From contig NZ_JAMXMV010000006.1 of NCBI RefSeq assembly GCF_024055715.1, forward strand, positions 1-64,000: a DNA stretch of 64,000 nt, given 5' to 3'. The stretch comes from Actinoallomurus soli (lineage in GTDB: Bacteria > Actinomycetota > Actinomycetes > Streptosporangiales > Streptosporangiaceae). Below are positions 1-8,015 of this stretch, piece by piece. Below the pieces are notes generated by a model. That model worked only from the letters and a program-made list of their open reading frames with translations. It was not told the DNA's origin and made no database searches. The translations under genes and the position numbers were made by a program. The first letter of the stretch is position 1. Each line of letters starts with the position of its first letter.

Positions 1-68
1 GCCTTCTCCTCGTCGGTCAGCGCATCCAGCACGGCCGGATTGATGTGCATGCCGATCAGGAACTTCAT
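1..68 (-). CDS. YciI-like protein, N-terminus only (cut by window edge)
   Basis: The minus-strand frame opens with ATG at 68 and runs off the left edge after 22 codons. A good ribosome site (GAGGAG, 75-80) sits 6 bases upstream. The peptide starts MKFLIGMHINPAVLDALTDE, which resembles the first strand and helix of YciI-related (DGPF-type) small proteins of actinomycetes. The conserved DGPF region would lie outside the window, so the family call rests on the N-terminus only. Confidence 0.6.
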   Translation of the reverse strand, partial: MKFLIGMHINPAVLDALTDEEK

Positions 69-92
69 CGCGTACTCCTCGTGGTCCGCGAG

Positions 93-341
93 CCCCGGTC
101 CGGGCCCTTCGACCGGTTGGTCGAAGCGGTGAGCAGCGGAGCTTTTACCCGGGAACAGCTCATCTCCCTCGCCGCGGCACGTGACGCCGGTTTCGACCGC
201 AGCGTCTTCGCCGAGATGCCCGCGTCCCTCGACATCTACCCCGACACCGAACTGACCGCCTACGGCCTCACTACAGAGGACGTGGCCGGGCTCCGGGAGC
301 GCATCGCTGACTGGCGCCGAGAGCTGGCCGGTGCGACCGAC
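93..341 (+). pseudogene. Remnant of AbiEii-like nucleotidyltransferase C-terminus
   Basis: The translation from about 108 (FDRLVEAVSSGAFTREQLIS, then an AARDAGFD segment, a YPD segment and a closing LRERIADWRREL helix) resembles the C-terminal helical part of AbiEii-type nucleotidyltransferases. No start codon, catalytic N-terminal domain or natural stop is present. The frame begins inside the divergent YciI-like gene and reads on into the antisense of the next gene. I read it as a decayed fragment. The family assignment comes from pattern memory and is uncertain. Confidence 0.4.
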
Positions 342-398
342 GGCGGTCAGGGGCATGAACAACGACGCGCCGATGCAGGCGACCCCGCCAAGCGAACT

Positions 399-1433
399 TC
401 AGTGATGTTTGAGCAGTCCGCGTTTCACGAGGCTCTCGCCGGTGGCGATCAAGGCGTCCTCGGCGGAGCGTGGCCGCCATCCCAGGACGTCGCGGGCCTT
501 GTCGTTGCTGAGCGGCTTGAACACGCCGAGGTCGTGCACCATCGGCCGCGCCGACGAGCTCACCAGGGCGAGGGCGCGGACGGCGAAGTCGGGGAGGACC
601 CGGGTGGGAACGCGCTTGCCGGCGGCGCCAAGGCCGTCCCGGAGGATGCGGGCGATCTCGGACACCCAGAGTGAATCGCCCGCCGTGGCGAGGAAGCGTT
701 CTCCGCCGGCCGCGGGGTCGGTCATGGCCCGTAGCTGCAGGTCCGCCACGTCGCGTACATCGACGATCCCGAAGGAGAGGCGCGGCAGAGCGGGCATTTC
801 CTTGTTGAGCAGGCTCTGGATCAGCAGGACCGAGGTGGTCGGGGGCCCGAGCAGGGGTCCCAGGATGCCGACGGGGTTGACGACCGCGAGCTCGACACCT
901 TTGCCTTCGCGTTCGACGAAGTCCCACGCCGCACGCTCGGCCAGGGTCTTCGATCGCTGATATGCCCCGACGCCGGGGCCGTCGGGGTCCGTCCAGTCGA
1001 GTTCGGTGAACACGTGGTCCACGCGGGCGTGACCATAGCCGATCGCCGCGAACGACGAAGTGAGGACCACCCGCTGGACCCCCGCATCGCGCGCGGCGCG
1101 CAGGACCCGAAGTGTGCCGTCCCGCGCCGGGACGATCAGCTCGTTCTCGTCGCGCGGGACCTGCGCCGGGTACGGCGATGCCACGTGCAGCACATAGGCG
1201 CAGCCCGCGACGGCAGCGGACCACCCATCGTCGGCGGTCAGGTCGGCCTGGACGAACTCCACGGCGGCGGCGTCGCCGGCACCGCCGTTGCGCAGCATCT
1301 CGCGTACGTCCGGCGAGCGCCGGAGGTCACGGACGGTGGTTCGCACCTGATAACCGGCCTGGAGCAGCCGCAGGATGCAGTACGCGCCGAGGAACCCGGT
1401 GCCTCCGGTGACGAGCACGGTGTCGTCGCTCAT
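399..1433 (-). CDS. NAD(P)-dependent epimerase / dihydroflavonol-reductase-like SDR
   Basis: This is a 344-residue extended short-chain dehydrogenase. The N-terminal Rossmann motif TGGTGFLG binds the dinucleotide, and the central YQRSKTLAE segment carries the YxxxK catalytic pair. Strand and helix order matches dihydroflavonol-4-reductase or anthocyanidin-reductase-like bacterial enzymes; the substrate cannot be told. I start at the ATG at 1433 (MSDDTVLVTG) because the glycine motif then sits at the normal distance from the N-terminus. A longer frame to 1523 would cross the operator. The gene is divergent from a TetR gene, with two palindromes between them, so it is probably the repressor's target. 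Confidence 0.88.
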   Translation of the reverse strand: MSDDTVLVTGGTGFLGAYCILRLLQAGYQVRTTVRDLRRSPDVREMLRNGGAGDAAAVEFVQADLTADDGWSAAVAGCAYVLHVASPYPAQVPRDENELIVPARDGTLRVLRAARDAGVQRVVLTSSFAAIGYGHARVDHVFTELDWTDPDGPGVGAYQRSKTLAERAAWDFVEREGKGVELAVVNPVGILGPLLGPPTTSVLLIQSLLNKEMPALPRLSFGIVDVRDVADLQLRAMTDPAAGGERFLATAGDSLWVSEIARILRDGLGAAGKRVPTRVLPDFAVRALALVSSSARPMVHDLGVFKPLSNDKARDVLGWRPRSAEDALIATGESLVKRGLLKHH

Positions 1434-1504
1434 GTGTCTCACCCTTTCCGGTGCGGCCCCCTCGTACGGGGCGTGGGCACCTTCCGGCGAGGACCGTAGC
1501 ACAG

Positions 1505-1544
1505 AAAATGACCGCGCGGTCATTTTTTTATGACCGCACGGTCA
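1505..1544. promoter_or_regulatory. Twin TetR-type operators in divergent promoter
   Basis: The core ATGACCGCGCGGTCAT (1508-1523) is a perfect palindrome that extends to 22 bp (1505-1526). A second site, TGACCGCACGGTCA (1531-1544), repeats it with one central change, centred 22 bp away, about two helical turns. Both lie between the SDR gene and the TetR gene, where an autoregulating TetR repressor would bind. Confidence 0.8.
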
Positions 1545-1558
1545 GGTAGGCTGATCAC

Positions 1559-2131
1559 ATGCCAGCGACACGCCCCGACGACGTTCCGGTCACTCCGAAG
1601 GGACGAGAGACCAGGGACAGACTGCTCGACGCCGGCGAGGTGGTGGCGGCGCGTCACGGGCTCGCCGGTCTGAGCGTCGCCGCGGTGACGTCCCAGGCCG
1701 GAGTGGCCAAGGGCACCTTCTACGTCCACTTCACCGACCGCGCGGCGTTCATCGCGGCGATCGAGCGCCGCTTCTACGACCGCGTCGGAGAGCAGGTGCT
1801 CGCCGCCGTCGCATCGCTGGACCCGGGGCACGACTTCCTCGTGGCCGCCGTCGAGGCGTACCTCGACGCCTGTCTGGCCAACCACGCGGTCAAGGCGCTG
1901 ATCCTCGAATCACGCGCGCACGCGGAACGCGGCGCGTTCTTCGCCGAGCTCCTCGACCGGTTCGAAGCGCTCGTGGCCCCCAGCATGGAGGCGATCGGCA
2001 TGACGCCGGTGGGCGTCCACGTCCGCCTTCTCATCGCGCTCGCGTCGGAGACGGTGCTCATCGAGCTCGACAGCGGGAGCCGGGTCGACGAGGCACGCGA
2101 CACCGTCCGGGCGATGCTGCGAAGCGCCTGA
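1559..2131 (+). CDS. TetR family transcriptional repressor
   Basis: The 190-residue protein has a typical TetR N-terminal DNA-binding domain: a first helix at RETRDRLLDAG, then the turn-recognition segment AGVAKGTFYVHF at about residues 46-57, and a variable all-helical ligand-binding domain. The ATG at 1559 has a weak ribosome site (AGGTAGG) 8 bases upstream that partly overlaps the second operator, so bound repressor would also block its own expression. It likely controls the divergent SDR gene. The ligand is unknown. Confidence 0.9.
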   Translation: MPATRPDDVPVTPKGRETRDRLLDAGEVVAARHGLAGLSVAAVTSQAGVAKGTFYVHFTDRAAFIAAIERRFYDRVGEQVLAAVASLDPGHDFLVAAVEAYLDACLANHAVKALILESRAHAERGAFFAELLDRFEALVAPSMEAIGMTPVGVHVRLLIALASETVLIELDSGSRVDEARDTVRAMLRSA

Positions 2132-2212
2132 ACGAGCGCCCAGCGCCAGACCGCGGCCCTGAGGCCGCTGGTAGGGTGAGGGCCGAGTAGCCCCCGAATC
2201 AGGGAGACAGAC

Positions 2213-2242
2213 GTGATTGGTGACGACGACATCTCCGGCTGA
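2213..2242 (+). CDS. Candidate 9-residue leader peptide of ABC-F gene
   Basis: GTG at 2213, preceded by AGGGAGA at the right spacing, opens a nine-codon frame reading MIGDDDISG and ending in TGA at 2240-2242. It lies about 120 bases before the ABC-F start and just before a stem-loop. Antibiotic-resistance ABC-F genes are often controlled by ribosome stalling on such leaders. Three consecutive Asp codons followed by Ile-Ser-Gly make it a plausible sensor. There is no direct proof of translation. Confidence 0.45.
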   Translation: MIGDDDISG

Positions 2243-2256
2243 TACCCGGATGTGAC

Positions 2257-2294
2257 GGCCACCGGCGTGCGCGCAGAGCGCCGCTGACGTGGCC
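2257..2294 (+). promoter_or_regulatory. Stem-loop in the ABC-F leader (candidate attenuator)
   Basis: GGCCAC (2257-2262) pairs with GTGGCC (2289-2294), and CGGCG (2263-2267) with CGCCG (2279-2283), giving a nested stem with a five-base bulge, 15 bases after the leader-peptide stop. A second small hairpin (GCGGG with CCCGC, about 2319-2337) follows before the ribosome site. This layout fits transcription or translation attenuation coupled to leader translation. Confidence 0.45.
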
Positions 2295-2359
2295 ATTCGG
2301 TCGTTCTCACCAATCCCTGCGGGTGTCGTGTCCCCGCGCCTGAACTTGAGGGCTCTGTC

Positions 2360-3997
2360 ATGTCCGACGCTTTCATCGTCTGCTCGAACCTGTCCTTCTC
2401 CTGGCCCGACGACACCCCCGTCTTCCAGGACCTGTCCTTCACCGTCGGCGGCGGCCGTACGGGCCTCGTCGCGCCGAACGGCGCCGGGAAGAGCACCCTG
2501 CTCAAGCTGATCGCCGGTGAGCTCCGGCCAGGTGGCGGCACGGTGTCCGTCGAAGGCGTGCCGGGATACCTCCCCCAGACGCTGCCGCTGACCGGGGACC
2601 TGACCGTGGCGGAGGTCCTGGAGGTCGCGCCGGTGATCCGTGCGATCGACGCCATCGAGGCCGGGGACGCGAGCGAGGAGAACTTCGCGGTCGTCGGCGA
2701 CGACTGGGACATCGAGGAACGCACCCAGGCCCAGCTCGACCGGCTCGGCCTCGGGGACGTCGGTCTCGACCGGTGCCTGCGCACGCTCAGCGGCGGCCAG
2801 ATCGTCTCGCTCGGGCTCGCGGCGCAGCTGCTGAAGCGGCCGGACGTGCTGCTGCTCGACGAGCCGACCAACAACCTGGACCTCGACGCGCGCCGCAGGC
2901 TCTCCGCGGTCCTGGACGAGTGGCAGGGCTGCCTGCTGGTGGTCAGCCACGACCGCGCGCTGCTCGACCGCATGGACCGCATCGCCGAGCTCGACCGGGG
3001 CGAGGTCCGCTACTACGGCGGGAACTTCACCGCCTACGAGGAGGCCGTACGGGCCGAGCGCGAGGTCGCCGAGAAGAACGTTCGCAGCGCCGAGCAGGAG
3101 GTCAAACGGGAGAAGCGGGAGATGCAGCAGGCGCGGGAGCGCGCCGAGCGCCGGGCCTCCAACGCCGCGCGGAACATCCAGAACGCCGGTCTGCCCAAGA
3201 TCCTCGCCGGGGCGCGGAAACGGCGTGCGCAGGAGTCGGCGGGCAGGGCGGACGAGACGCACGGCGCGCGGGTCGCCGGGGCCAGGGCCCGGCTCGACGA
3301 GGCGAGCCGGGCGCTGCGCGACGACCAGAAGATCACGCTGGAGCTGCCCGGGACGAACGTTCCGGCCGGGCGGACGGTGTTCGTGGGCGAGGGGATGCGG
3401 GTCCGCCACGGCGAACGCGCGATCTTCGCCGGAGACGGCGTCGACCTCATCATCCGGGGCCCTGAGCGGATCGCGCTCACCGGGCCGAACGGCGGCGGCA
3501 AGTCGACGCTGCTGCGCCTGATCGGCGGTGAGCTGGATCCGGACGGCGGCACGACCCGCCGGGCGGACGGCCGGGTCGCGTACCTGTCCCAGCGGCTCGA
3601 CCTGCTGGATCCGGACCGTACGGTGGCGGAGAACCTCGCCGCGTACGCGCCCGCGATGCCGGAGTCGCAGCGGATGAACCTTCTCGCGCGGTTCCTCTTC
3701 CGGGGCGCGCGCAGCAACCTTCCGGTCGGGGTGCTGTCCGGGGGTGAACGGCTGCGCGCCACCCTGGCCTGTGTCCTGTTCGCCGAACCCGCCCCCCAGT
3801 TGCTGCTGCTGGACGAGCCGACCAACAACCTCGACCTGGTCAGCGTCGGCCGGTTGGAGAGCGCGCTGAACGCCTACGAGGGCGCGTTCGTCGTGGTCAG
3901 CCACGACGAACGGTTCCTCGCCGAGATCGGTGTGAGCCGCTGGCTGCGGTTGTCCGACGGCCGGCTGCTGGAGACGGGCGCGCCCGCCGAGGACTGA
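2360..3997 (+). CDS. ABC-F family ATPase, likely ribosome-protection type
   Basis: The 545-residue protein has two ABC domains in one chain and no membrane segments. Domain 1 has Walker A APNGAGKST near residue 35, signature LSGGQ and Walker B LLLDEPTNNLDLD. A charged coiled linker rich in Arg, Lys and Glu (about 235-290) follows. Domain 2 has GPNGGGKST, LSGGERLRA and LLLLDEPTNNLDL. ABC-F proteins act on the ribosome exit site; antibiotic-resistance members dislodge bound drugs, and the linker sets specificity. ATG at 2360 follows GAGGG by 7 bases. The leader peptide and hairpin upstream favour an inducible resistance role over housekeeping, but the drug class cannot be predicted. Confidence 0.92.
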   Translation: MSDAFIVCSNLSFSWPDDTPVFQDLSFTVGGGRTGLVAPNGAGKSTLLKLIAGELRPGGGTVSVEGVPGYLPQTLPLTGDLTVAEVLEVAPVIRAIDAIEAGDASEENFAVVGDDWDIEERTQAQLDRLGLGDVGLDRCLRTLSGGQIVSLGLAAQLLKRPDVLLLDEPTNNLDLDARRRLSAVLDEWQGCLLVVSHDRALLDRMDRIAELDRGEVRYYGGNFTAYEEAVRAEREVAEKNVRSAEQEVKREKREMQQARERAERRASNAARNIQNAGLPKILAGARKRRAQESAGRADETHGARVAGARARLDEASRALRDDQKITLELPGTNVPAGRTVFVGEGMRVRHGERAIFAGDGVDLIIRGPERIALTGPNGGGKSTLLRLIGGELDPDGGTTRRADGRVAYLSQRLDLLDPDRTVAENLAAYAPAMPESQRMNLLARFLFRGARSNLPVGVLSGGERLRATLACVLFAEPAPQLLLLDEPTNNLDLVSVGRLESALNAYEGAFVVVSHDERFLAEIGVSRWLRLSDGRLLETGAPAED

Positions 3998-4127
3998 GCC
4001 CTCAAGCCAACGCCGAGGACGACCGGTTACAAAGCCGGGGGGCCATCTTTTGGCGGAGCCGTCGCGCGCTCATCATCGACCTTGGAAGGGACAATGAGCG
4101 CGATAACCCTCGAAAGGGAGGTTCTAG

Positions 4128-4706
4128 GTGTCCAACTCGCAGGCTGTGGCGACCCGTCCGGCCGTCCTCGGCGACCTCGTGCCGGGCCGGCTGGTCCGCG
4201 ACGTCGCGCTGGTCGTCGGCGCGGCGGTCTTCGTCGGACTGGCCGCCCAGGTCAGCGTGCCGATCCCGGGCACGCCGGTGCCGGTGACCGGCCAGACCTT
4301 CGCGGTCCTGCTGTCGGGGGCGGCGCTCGGGTTCCGCCGTGGCGCCCTCTCGATGGCGCTGTACACCCTCGCCGGCATGGTCGGCGTGCCGTGGTTCTCC
4401 GACGGCACGTCGGGCTGGCGGATGGCGTCGTTCGGTTACATCCTCGGCTTCGTGCTGGCGGGCGCGGTCGTGGGCGCCCTGGCCGCCCGCGGCGGTGACC
4501 GGTCGCCGGTGCGGACCGTGGGCACGATGGCCCTCGGCCTCGCGGTGATCTACGCCGTCGGGGTGCCGTGGCTGATGGCCTGGACGCACAGCGGCCTGGG
4601 CCAGGCCCTCTCGATGGGCGTCCGGCCGTTCCTCGTCGGCGACGCGATCAAGATCGCGCTCGCCGCGGGCCTGCTGCCCGGCGCCTGGCGGCTCCTCCGC
4701 CGCTGA
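4128..4706 (+). CDS. bioY: Biotin transporter substrate-binding subunit BioY
   Basis: The 192-residue integral membrane protein matches the BioY family: PIPGTPVPVTGQTFAVLLSG near residue 45 is the family hallmark, followed by several hydrophobic helices and a second conserved GYILGF segment. BioY is the S component that captures biotin for energy-coupling-factor transporters. No EcfA or EcfT genes are adjacent, so it must act alone or share a module encoded elsewhere. The start is GTG at 4128, chosen because AGGGAGG lies about 7 bases upstream. A strong terminator and a tandem repeat follow the stop codon. Confidence 0.93.
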   Translation: MSNSQAVATRPAVLGDLVPGRLVRDVALVVGAAVFVGLAAQVSVPIPGTPVPVTGQTFAVLLSGAALGFRRGALSMALYTLAGMVGVPWFSDGTSGWRMASFGYILGFVLAGAVVGALAARGGDRSPVRTVGTMALGLAVIYAVGVPWLMAWTHSGLGQALSMGVRPFLVGDAIKIALAAGLLPGAWRLLRR

Positions 4707-4723
4707 CGCGCCCCGCAGGCGAT

Positions 4724-4759
4724 GAGGGCCCGGTCTCCGTTTCCGGAGGCCGGGCCCTC
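4724..4759 (+). terminator. Intrinsic terminator-like hairpin after bioY
   Basis: GAGGGCCCGG (4724-4733) pairs with CCGGGCCCTC (4750-4759). The inner arms TCTCCG and CGGAGG extend the stem to 16 pairs around a four-base loop. There is no long T tract, as is usual in actinomycetes. Confidence 0.8.
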
Positions 4760-4894
4760 GTCCGTTCGGGCCTGGTCCGTTCGGGCCTCGTCCGTTCGGG
4801 CCTCGTCCGTTCGGGCCTCGTCCGTTCGGGCCTCGTCCGTTCGGGCCTCGTCCGTTCGGGCCTCGTCCGTTCGGGCCTCGTCCGTTCGGTCCTC
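4760..4894. repeat. Tandem repeat, nine 15-bp units, between bioY and tetR
   Basis: Nine head-to-tail copies of GTCCGTTCGGGCCTC fill the space between the bioY terminator and the stop codon of the convergent TetR gene at 4897. Only the second-unit junction and the last unit carry single changes. The unit resembles the 3' arm of the terminator plus the following bases, as though that arm had been amplified. All frames are open through it, but no gene is proposed. Confidence 0.9.
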
Positions 4895-4896
4895 GG

Positions 4897-5532
4897 TCAC
4901 CGGTCGCCGAGGTGGTCGGCCAGGTAGCCGTGGATCAGGCGCTCGACCTCGGCGAGCAGCGCCGGGTCCCCGTCGGGGTCGTTACGGAAGGCCAGCTTGA
5001 GCACCGCGTCGGCCGCCTCGACGGAGACGGCCAGCGCGCGGGTGAAGTCACCGTCGTCCGGCAGGTCGAACACCGAGACGAGGAGCGTCTTGAGCCGGTC
5101 CGCGACGACGGCGTTGTTCTCGGCCGCGACGTCGAGCAGGTGGACGTCCGCGATGTCGCCGAAGCGCAGCACCCGGAAGCCCGGGACCGTACGGTGCATT
5201 CCGACGAAGACCTCGATGACCGTGCCGACGGCGTCGTACCAGTGCGCGTACCTCCGCTCGGCGAGCGCCCGCCCCACCCGCTCGCCGAACATGTCGAGGT
5301 TGCGGAGCGCGAGCTGTTGGGCGATCGCCTTCTTGTCGGGGAAGAACTGGTAGACCGAGCCGATCGCGACCTCCGCCCGCTGGGCGATCTTGGTGGTGGA
5401 CAGGCCGTCGTACCCGGACTCGTCGAGGATCTCCGCACACGCGTCGAGCATGCGCTGGACGCGTTCGGCGCTCCGTCGTTGCGCAGGTCGGCGGCGCAGC
5501 GCCGAGCTATCCGTCGTCACACGTCCAATCAT
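4897..5532 (-). CDS. TetR family transcriptional regulator
   Basis: The 211-residue protein starts MIGRVTTDSSALRRRPAQRR. Its helix-turn-helix is evident in STTKIAQRAEVAIGSVYQFF (about residues 48-67), followed by the usual FPDKKAI segment and a helical effector domain. The ATG at 5532 is chosen over a much longer open frame because the HTH then sits at the normal distance; GGAAAAGG lies just upstream. It is divergent from a GH1 beta-glucosidase with 67 bases between the starts, so it may control sugar use, although TetR proteins for glucosidases are not the commonest class. Its stop codon abuts the 15-bp tandem repeat. Confidence 0.88.
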   Translation of the reverse strand: MIGRVTTDSSALRRRPAQRRSAERVQRMLDACAEILDESGYDGLSTTKIAQRAEVAIGSVYQFFPDKKAIAQQLALRNLDMFGERVGRALAERRYAHWYDAVGTVIEVFVGMHRTVPGFRVLRFGDIADVHLLDVAAENNAVVADRLKTLLVSVFDLPDDGDFTRALAVSVEAADAVLKLAFRNDPDGDPALLAEVERLIHGYLADHLGDR

Positions 5533-5599
5533 GCCTTTTCCGGCCCGGATACCGGCGCGTAATATCCGAGGTCCATTCACGTTTGCGTGGAGGTGGGCC

Positions 5600-6892
5600 G
5601 TGTTCCCCCCTGACTTCCACTGGGGCGTCGCGACCTCGGCGTACCAGATCGAGGGCGCGACGGAGGAGGACGGCCGGGGCCCGTCCACGTGGGACACCTT
5701 CTGCCGGGAGCCCGGCCGCGTACGCGACGGGCACACCGCCGACGTCGCCTGCGACCACTACCACCGCTGGGCCGAGGACCTCGACCTGATCGCCGGCCTC
5801 GGCGCCCGCGCGTACCGCTTCTCCATCGCCTGGCCCCGTGTCCAGCCCACCGGCGGCGGGGCGGTCAACCACAAGGGCTTGGACTTCTACGACCGCCTCG
5901 TCGACGGCCTCGCCGAACGCGGGATCGCGGCCGTGCCCACGCTGTACCACTGGGACCTGCCGCAGCCCCTGGAGGACGCCGGCGGCTGGATGAACCGCGA
6001 CACGGCCCACCGGTTCGCCGAGTACGCCGCGATCGTCGCCGACCGGCTCGCCGATCGCGTCGACCTGTGGATCACGCTGAACGAGCCGATGGTCGTCATG
6101 GCGTACGGCTACGCGTTCGGGATCTATGCTCCGGGCCGGACGCTCATGCTCGGCGCGCTGCCCACCGCGCACCACCAGCTCCTCGGGCACGGGCTCGCCA
6201 CCGGCGCCCTGCGCGCCGCCGGCGCGCGGCGGATCGGGATCGCCAACCACTACACCCCGGCCTGGCCGGCCGGTGACACCGCCGAGGACGCCACGGCCGC
6301 CGCCGCGTTCGACGACCTGCTGGCCTGGCAGTTCACCGACCCGATCCTGCGCGGCCGCTACCCGGACCTCGGCCTGGACCTGTCCCATGTCCGGGACGGC
6401 GACCTCGAGCTGATCCGCGCGCCGATCGACGTCCTCGGCGTGAACTACTACCACCCGACCGGGGTCGCCGCCCCGACCGACGACTCCCTGCCCTTCGCGA
6501 TGCGCGACCTGACCGGGTTCCCGACGACGGGGATGGGCTGGCCGGTCGTCCCGGACGGGCTGCACCGGCTCCTCGTCGACCTGCGGGATAGGTACGGCGC
6601 CGCGCTGCCGCCGGTGTACATCACCGAGAGCGGCTGCTCCTACGACGAGTCGCTGAACGACTCCGCCCGCATCGGCTTCCTGACCGCGCACGTCGGGGCG
6701 GTGCAGGCGGCGATGAACGACGGCGTCGACGTGCGCGGGTACTACGTCTGGTCGCTGCTCGACAATTTCGAGTGGGCCGAGGGGTACGGCCCGCGCTTCG
6801 GGCTCGTCCACGTCGACTACGCCACCCAGCGGCGCACGCCGCGCGCGTCGTACGCGTGGTACCGCGACCTCATCGCGGCGGCCTCGTCCTGA
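5600..6892 (+). CDS. Glycoside hydrolase family 1 beta-glucosidase
   Basis: The 430-residue protein begins MFPPDFHWGVATSAYQIEGA, the standard GH1 opening. The acid/base glutamate lies in TLNEPM (about residue 160) and the nucleophile in YITESG (about residue 343). NYYHPT and the closing NFEWAEGYGPRFGL segment also match. Retaining GH1 enzymes hydrolyse beta-glucosides and beta-galactosides of oligosaccharides. No signal peptide is seen, so it is probably cytoplasmic. GTG at 5600 follows GGAGGTGG. The gene ends directly against the convergent CapA gene with no spacer. Confidence 0.95.
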   Translation: MFPPDFHWGVATSAYQIEGATEEDGRGPSTWDTFCREPGRVRDGHTADVACDHYHRWAEDLDLIAGLGARAYRFSIAWPRVQPTGGGAVNHKGLDFYDRLVDGLAERGIAAVPTLYHWDLPQPLEDAGGWMNRDTAHRFAEYAAIVADRLADRVDLWITLNEPMVVMAYGYAFGIYAPGRTLMLGALPTAHHQLLGHGLATGALRAAGARRIGIANHYTPAWPAGDTAEDATAAAAFDDLLAWQFTDPILRGRYPDLGLDLSHVRDGDLELIRAPIDVLGVNYYHPTGVAAPTDDSLPFAMRDLTGFPTTGMGWPVVPDGLHRLLVDLRDRYGAALPPVYITESGCSYDESLNDSARIGFLTAHVGAVQAAMNDGVDVRGYYVWSLLDNFEWAEGYGPRFGLVHVDYATQRRTPRASYAWYRDLIAAASS

Positions 6893-7951
6893 TCAGGGCG
6901 CGGCGGCGAGGCCGGTGCAGCGGCGCAGCCGCTCCCACTTGGCGTGCGCCCGGGTCGCCGCGGTGCCGCTGAGGAGCCGCGGCACCCCCTTGGTGATGTA
7001 GACCGGCTTCCACTCGGCCCCCAGCACCTTCCGCTTGCGCAGGGTGACCTCGAGGATGCCGGAGTCGGGGTCGTTGCGGCCCGGCGCGGTGAAGAAGTAG
7101 TTGCCGAGGCCGTAGTCGACGTACCGGCCCTTCACGTACCCGCCGCCGAGGGGGATGTGGGCGTGCCCGCCGACGATCACGTCGGCGCCGGCCTGGATGA
7201 GCGCGCGGGCCAGCGTCTTCTGGCGGGGCAGCGGGCAGGGGTTCTTCTCCTGCCCCCAGTGCAGGTAGACGATGACGGTGTCGGCGTGGCGCCGCGCCGC
7301 GCGCACCTCCGCGACGAGGCGCGGAACGTTCTTGGCCGAGGCCAGGCCGCCCTTCTTGGCGGTCGCCGTCCAGGCGGTGATCAGGTTGTCGTCCAGGACC
7401 TGCGTCGCCCCGAGGATCGCGAGGCGGTTCCCCTTCACGGTCACGTAGTACGGCCGGAAGGCCTGGGCGATGTTCGCGCCGATGCCGACGGTGGGGAAGC
7501 CCGACCTCTTGATGGCGGCGAGCGAGTCGCGCAGGCCGACGGTGCCGTAGTCCATGGCGTGGTTGTTGGCCATGGTCACGACGTCGACCCCGGCGGCCCG
7601 CAGCGCGCCGAACGCGCTCGGCGGTGCCCGGAACGTGAACTGCTTCGGCGCCTTCGTCCCGCGTGTGGTGACGGCCGTCTCCAGGTTGACCATCGCGAGG
7701 TCGGCGCGCTTCAGCTCGGGGATGGTCGGGCCGAGGGCGGTGGCGGGATCGGCCAGGCGCGCGGCGAGCCGCCCGTTGAAGTGGACGTCCCCGGCGAACG
7801 CCACCGTGATCGGCCCGTTCTCGGTGCCGTCCGGCGCCCGGCCGGACGGCGCGGTGGCGCGCGGCGGGTGCTTCGTCGCACCGCCTCCGCCGCAGGCCGC
7901 CGCCGCTGCCGCGACACCGGCCAGCGCGGCCATCAGCACCGTCCGCCGCAT
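6893..7951 (-). CDS. CapA family lipoprotein (PGA synthesis-type metallophosphatase fold)
   Basis: The protein has about 352 residues. The N-terminus is hydrophobic and ends in an Ala-rich stretch followed by Cys (AAAAACGGG), a lipobox, so it is likely an anchored lipoprotein. The core carries the CapA metallophosphatase-like motifs AGDVHF, NLETAVT, ANNHAMDYG and GGHAHIP. CapA proteins take part in poly-gamma-glutamate export or anchoring, but many actinobacterial paralogues stand alone with unknown substrate, as here with no capBC nearby. ATG at 7951 or 7963 (four codons longer) are both possible. It is convergent with the beta-glucosidase and divergent from an aminotransferase. Confidence 0.88.
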   Translation of the reverse strand: MRRTVLMAALAGVAAAAAACGGGGATKHPPRATAPSGRAPDGTENGPITVAFAGDVHFNGRLAARLADPATALGPTIPELKRADLAMVNLETAVTTRGTKAPKQFTFRAPPSAFGALRAAGVDVVTMANNHAMDYGTVGLRDSLAAIKRSGFPTVGIGANIAQAFRPYYVTVKGNRLAILGATQVLDDNLITAWTATAKKGGLASAKNVPRLVAEVRAARRHADTVIVYLHWGQEKNPCPLPRQKTLARALIQAGADVIVGGHAHIPLGGGYVKGRYVDYGLGNYFFTAPGRNDPDSGILEVTLRKRKVLGAEWKPVYITKGVPRLLSGTAATRAHAKWERLRRCTGLAAAP

Positions 7952-8015
7952 CACACCCACCATCTCCGGGAAAGATCCCCAGGATGGCATGTTCTCCGCA
8001 TTACGGATAATTGGA

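Noticed and set aside
1910-3904. A 664-codon minus-strand frame opposite the ABC-F gene
   Set aside because: Antisense shadow of a confidently identified gene.
4094-4127. Upstream ATG with ribosome site before bioY
   Set aside because: The frame runs through bioY out of frame with antisense-like sequence; no stop nearby to make it a leader peptide.
4550-4900. Minus-strand frame encoding repeated RTDEA units
   Set aside because: Simply the 15-bp tandem repeat read as codons; no ribosome site and no conserved start.
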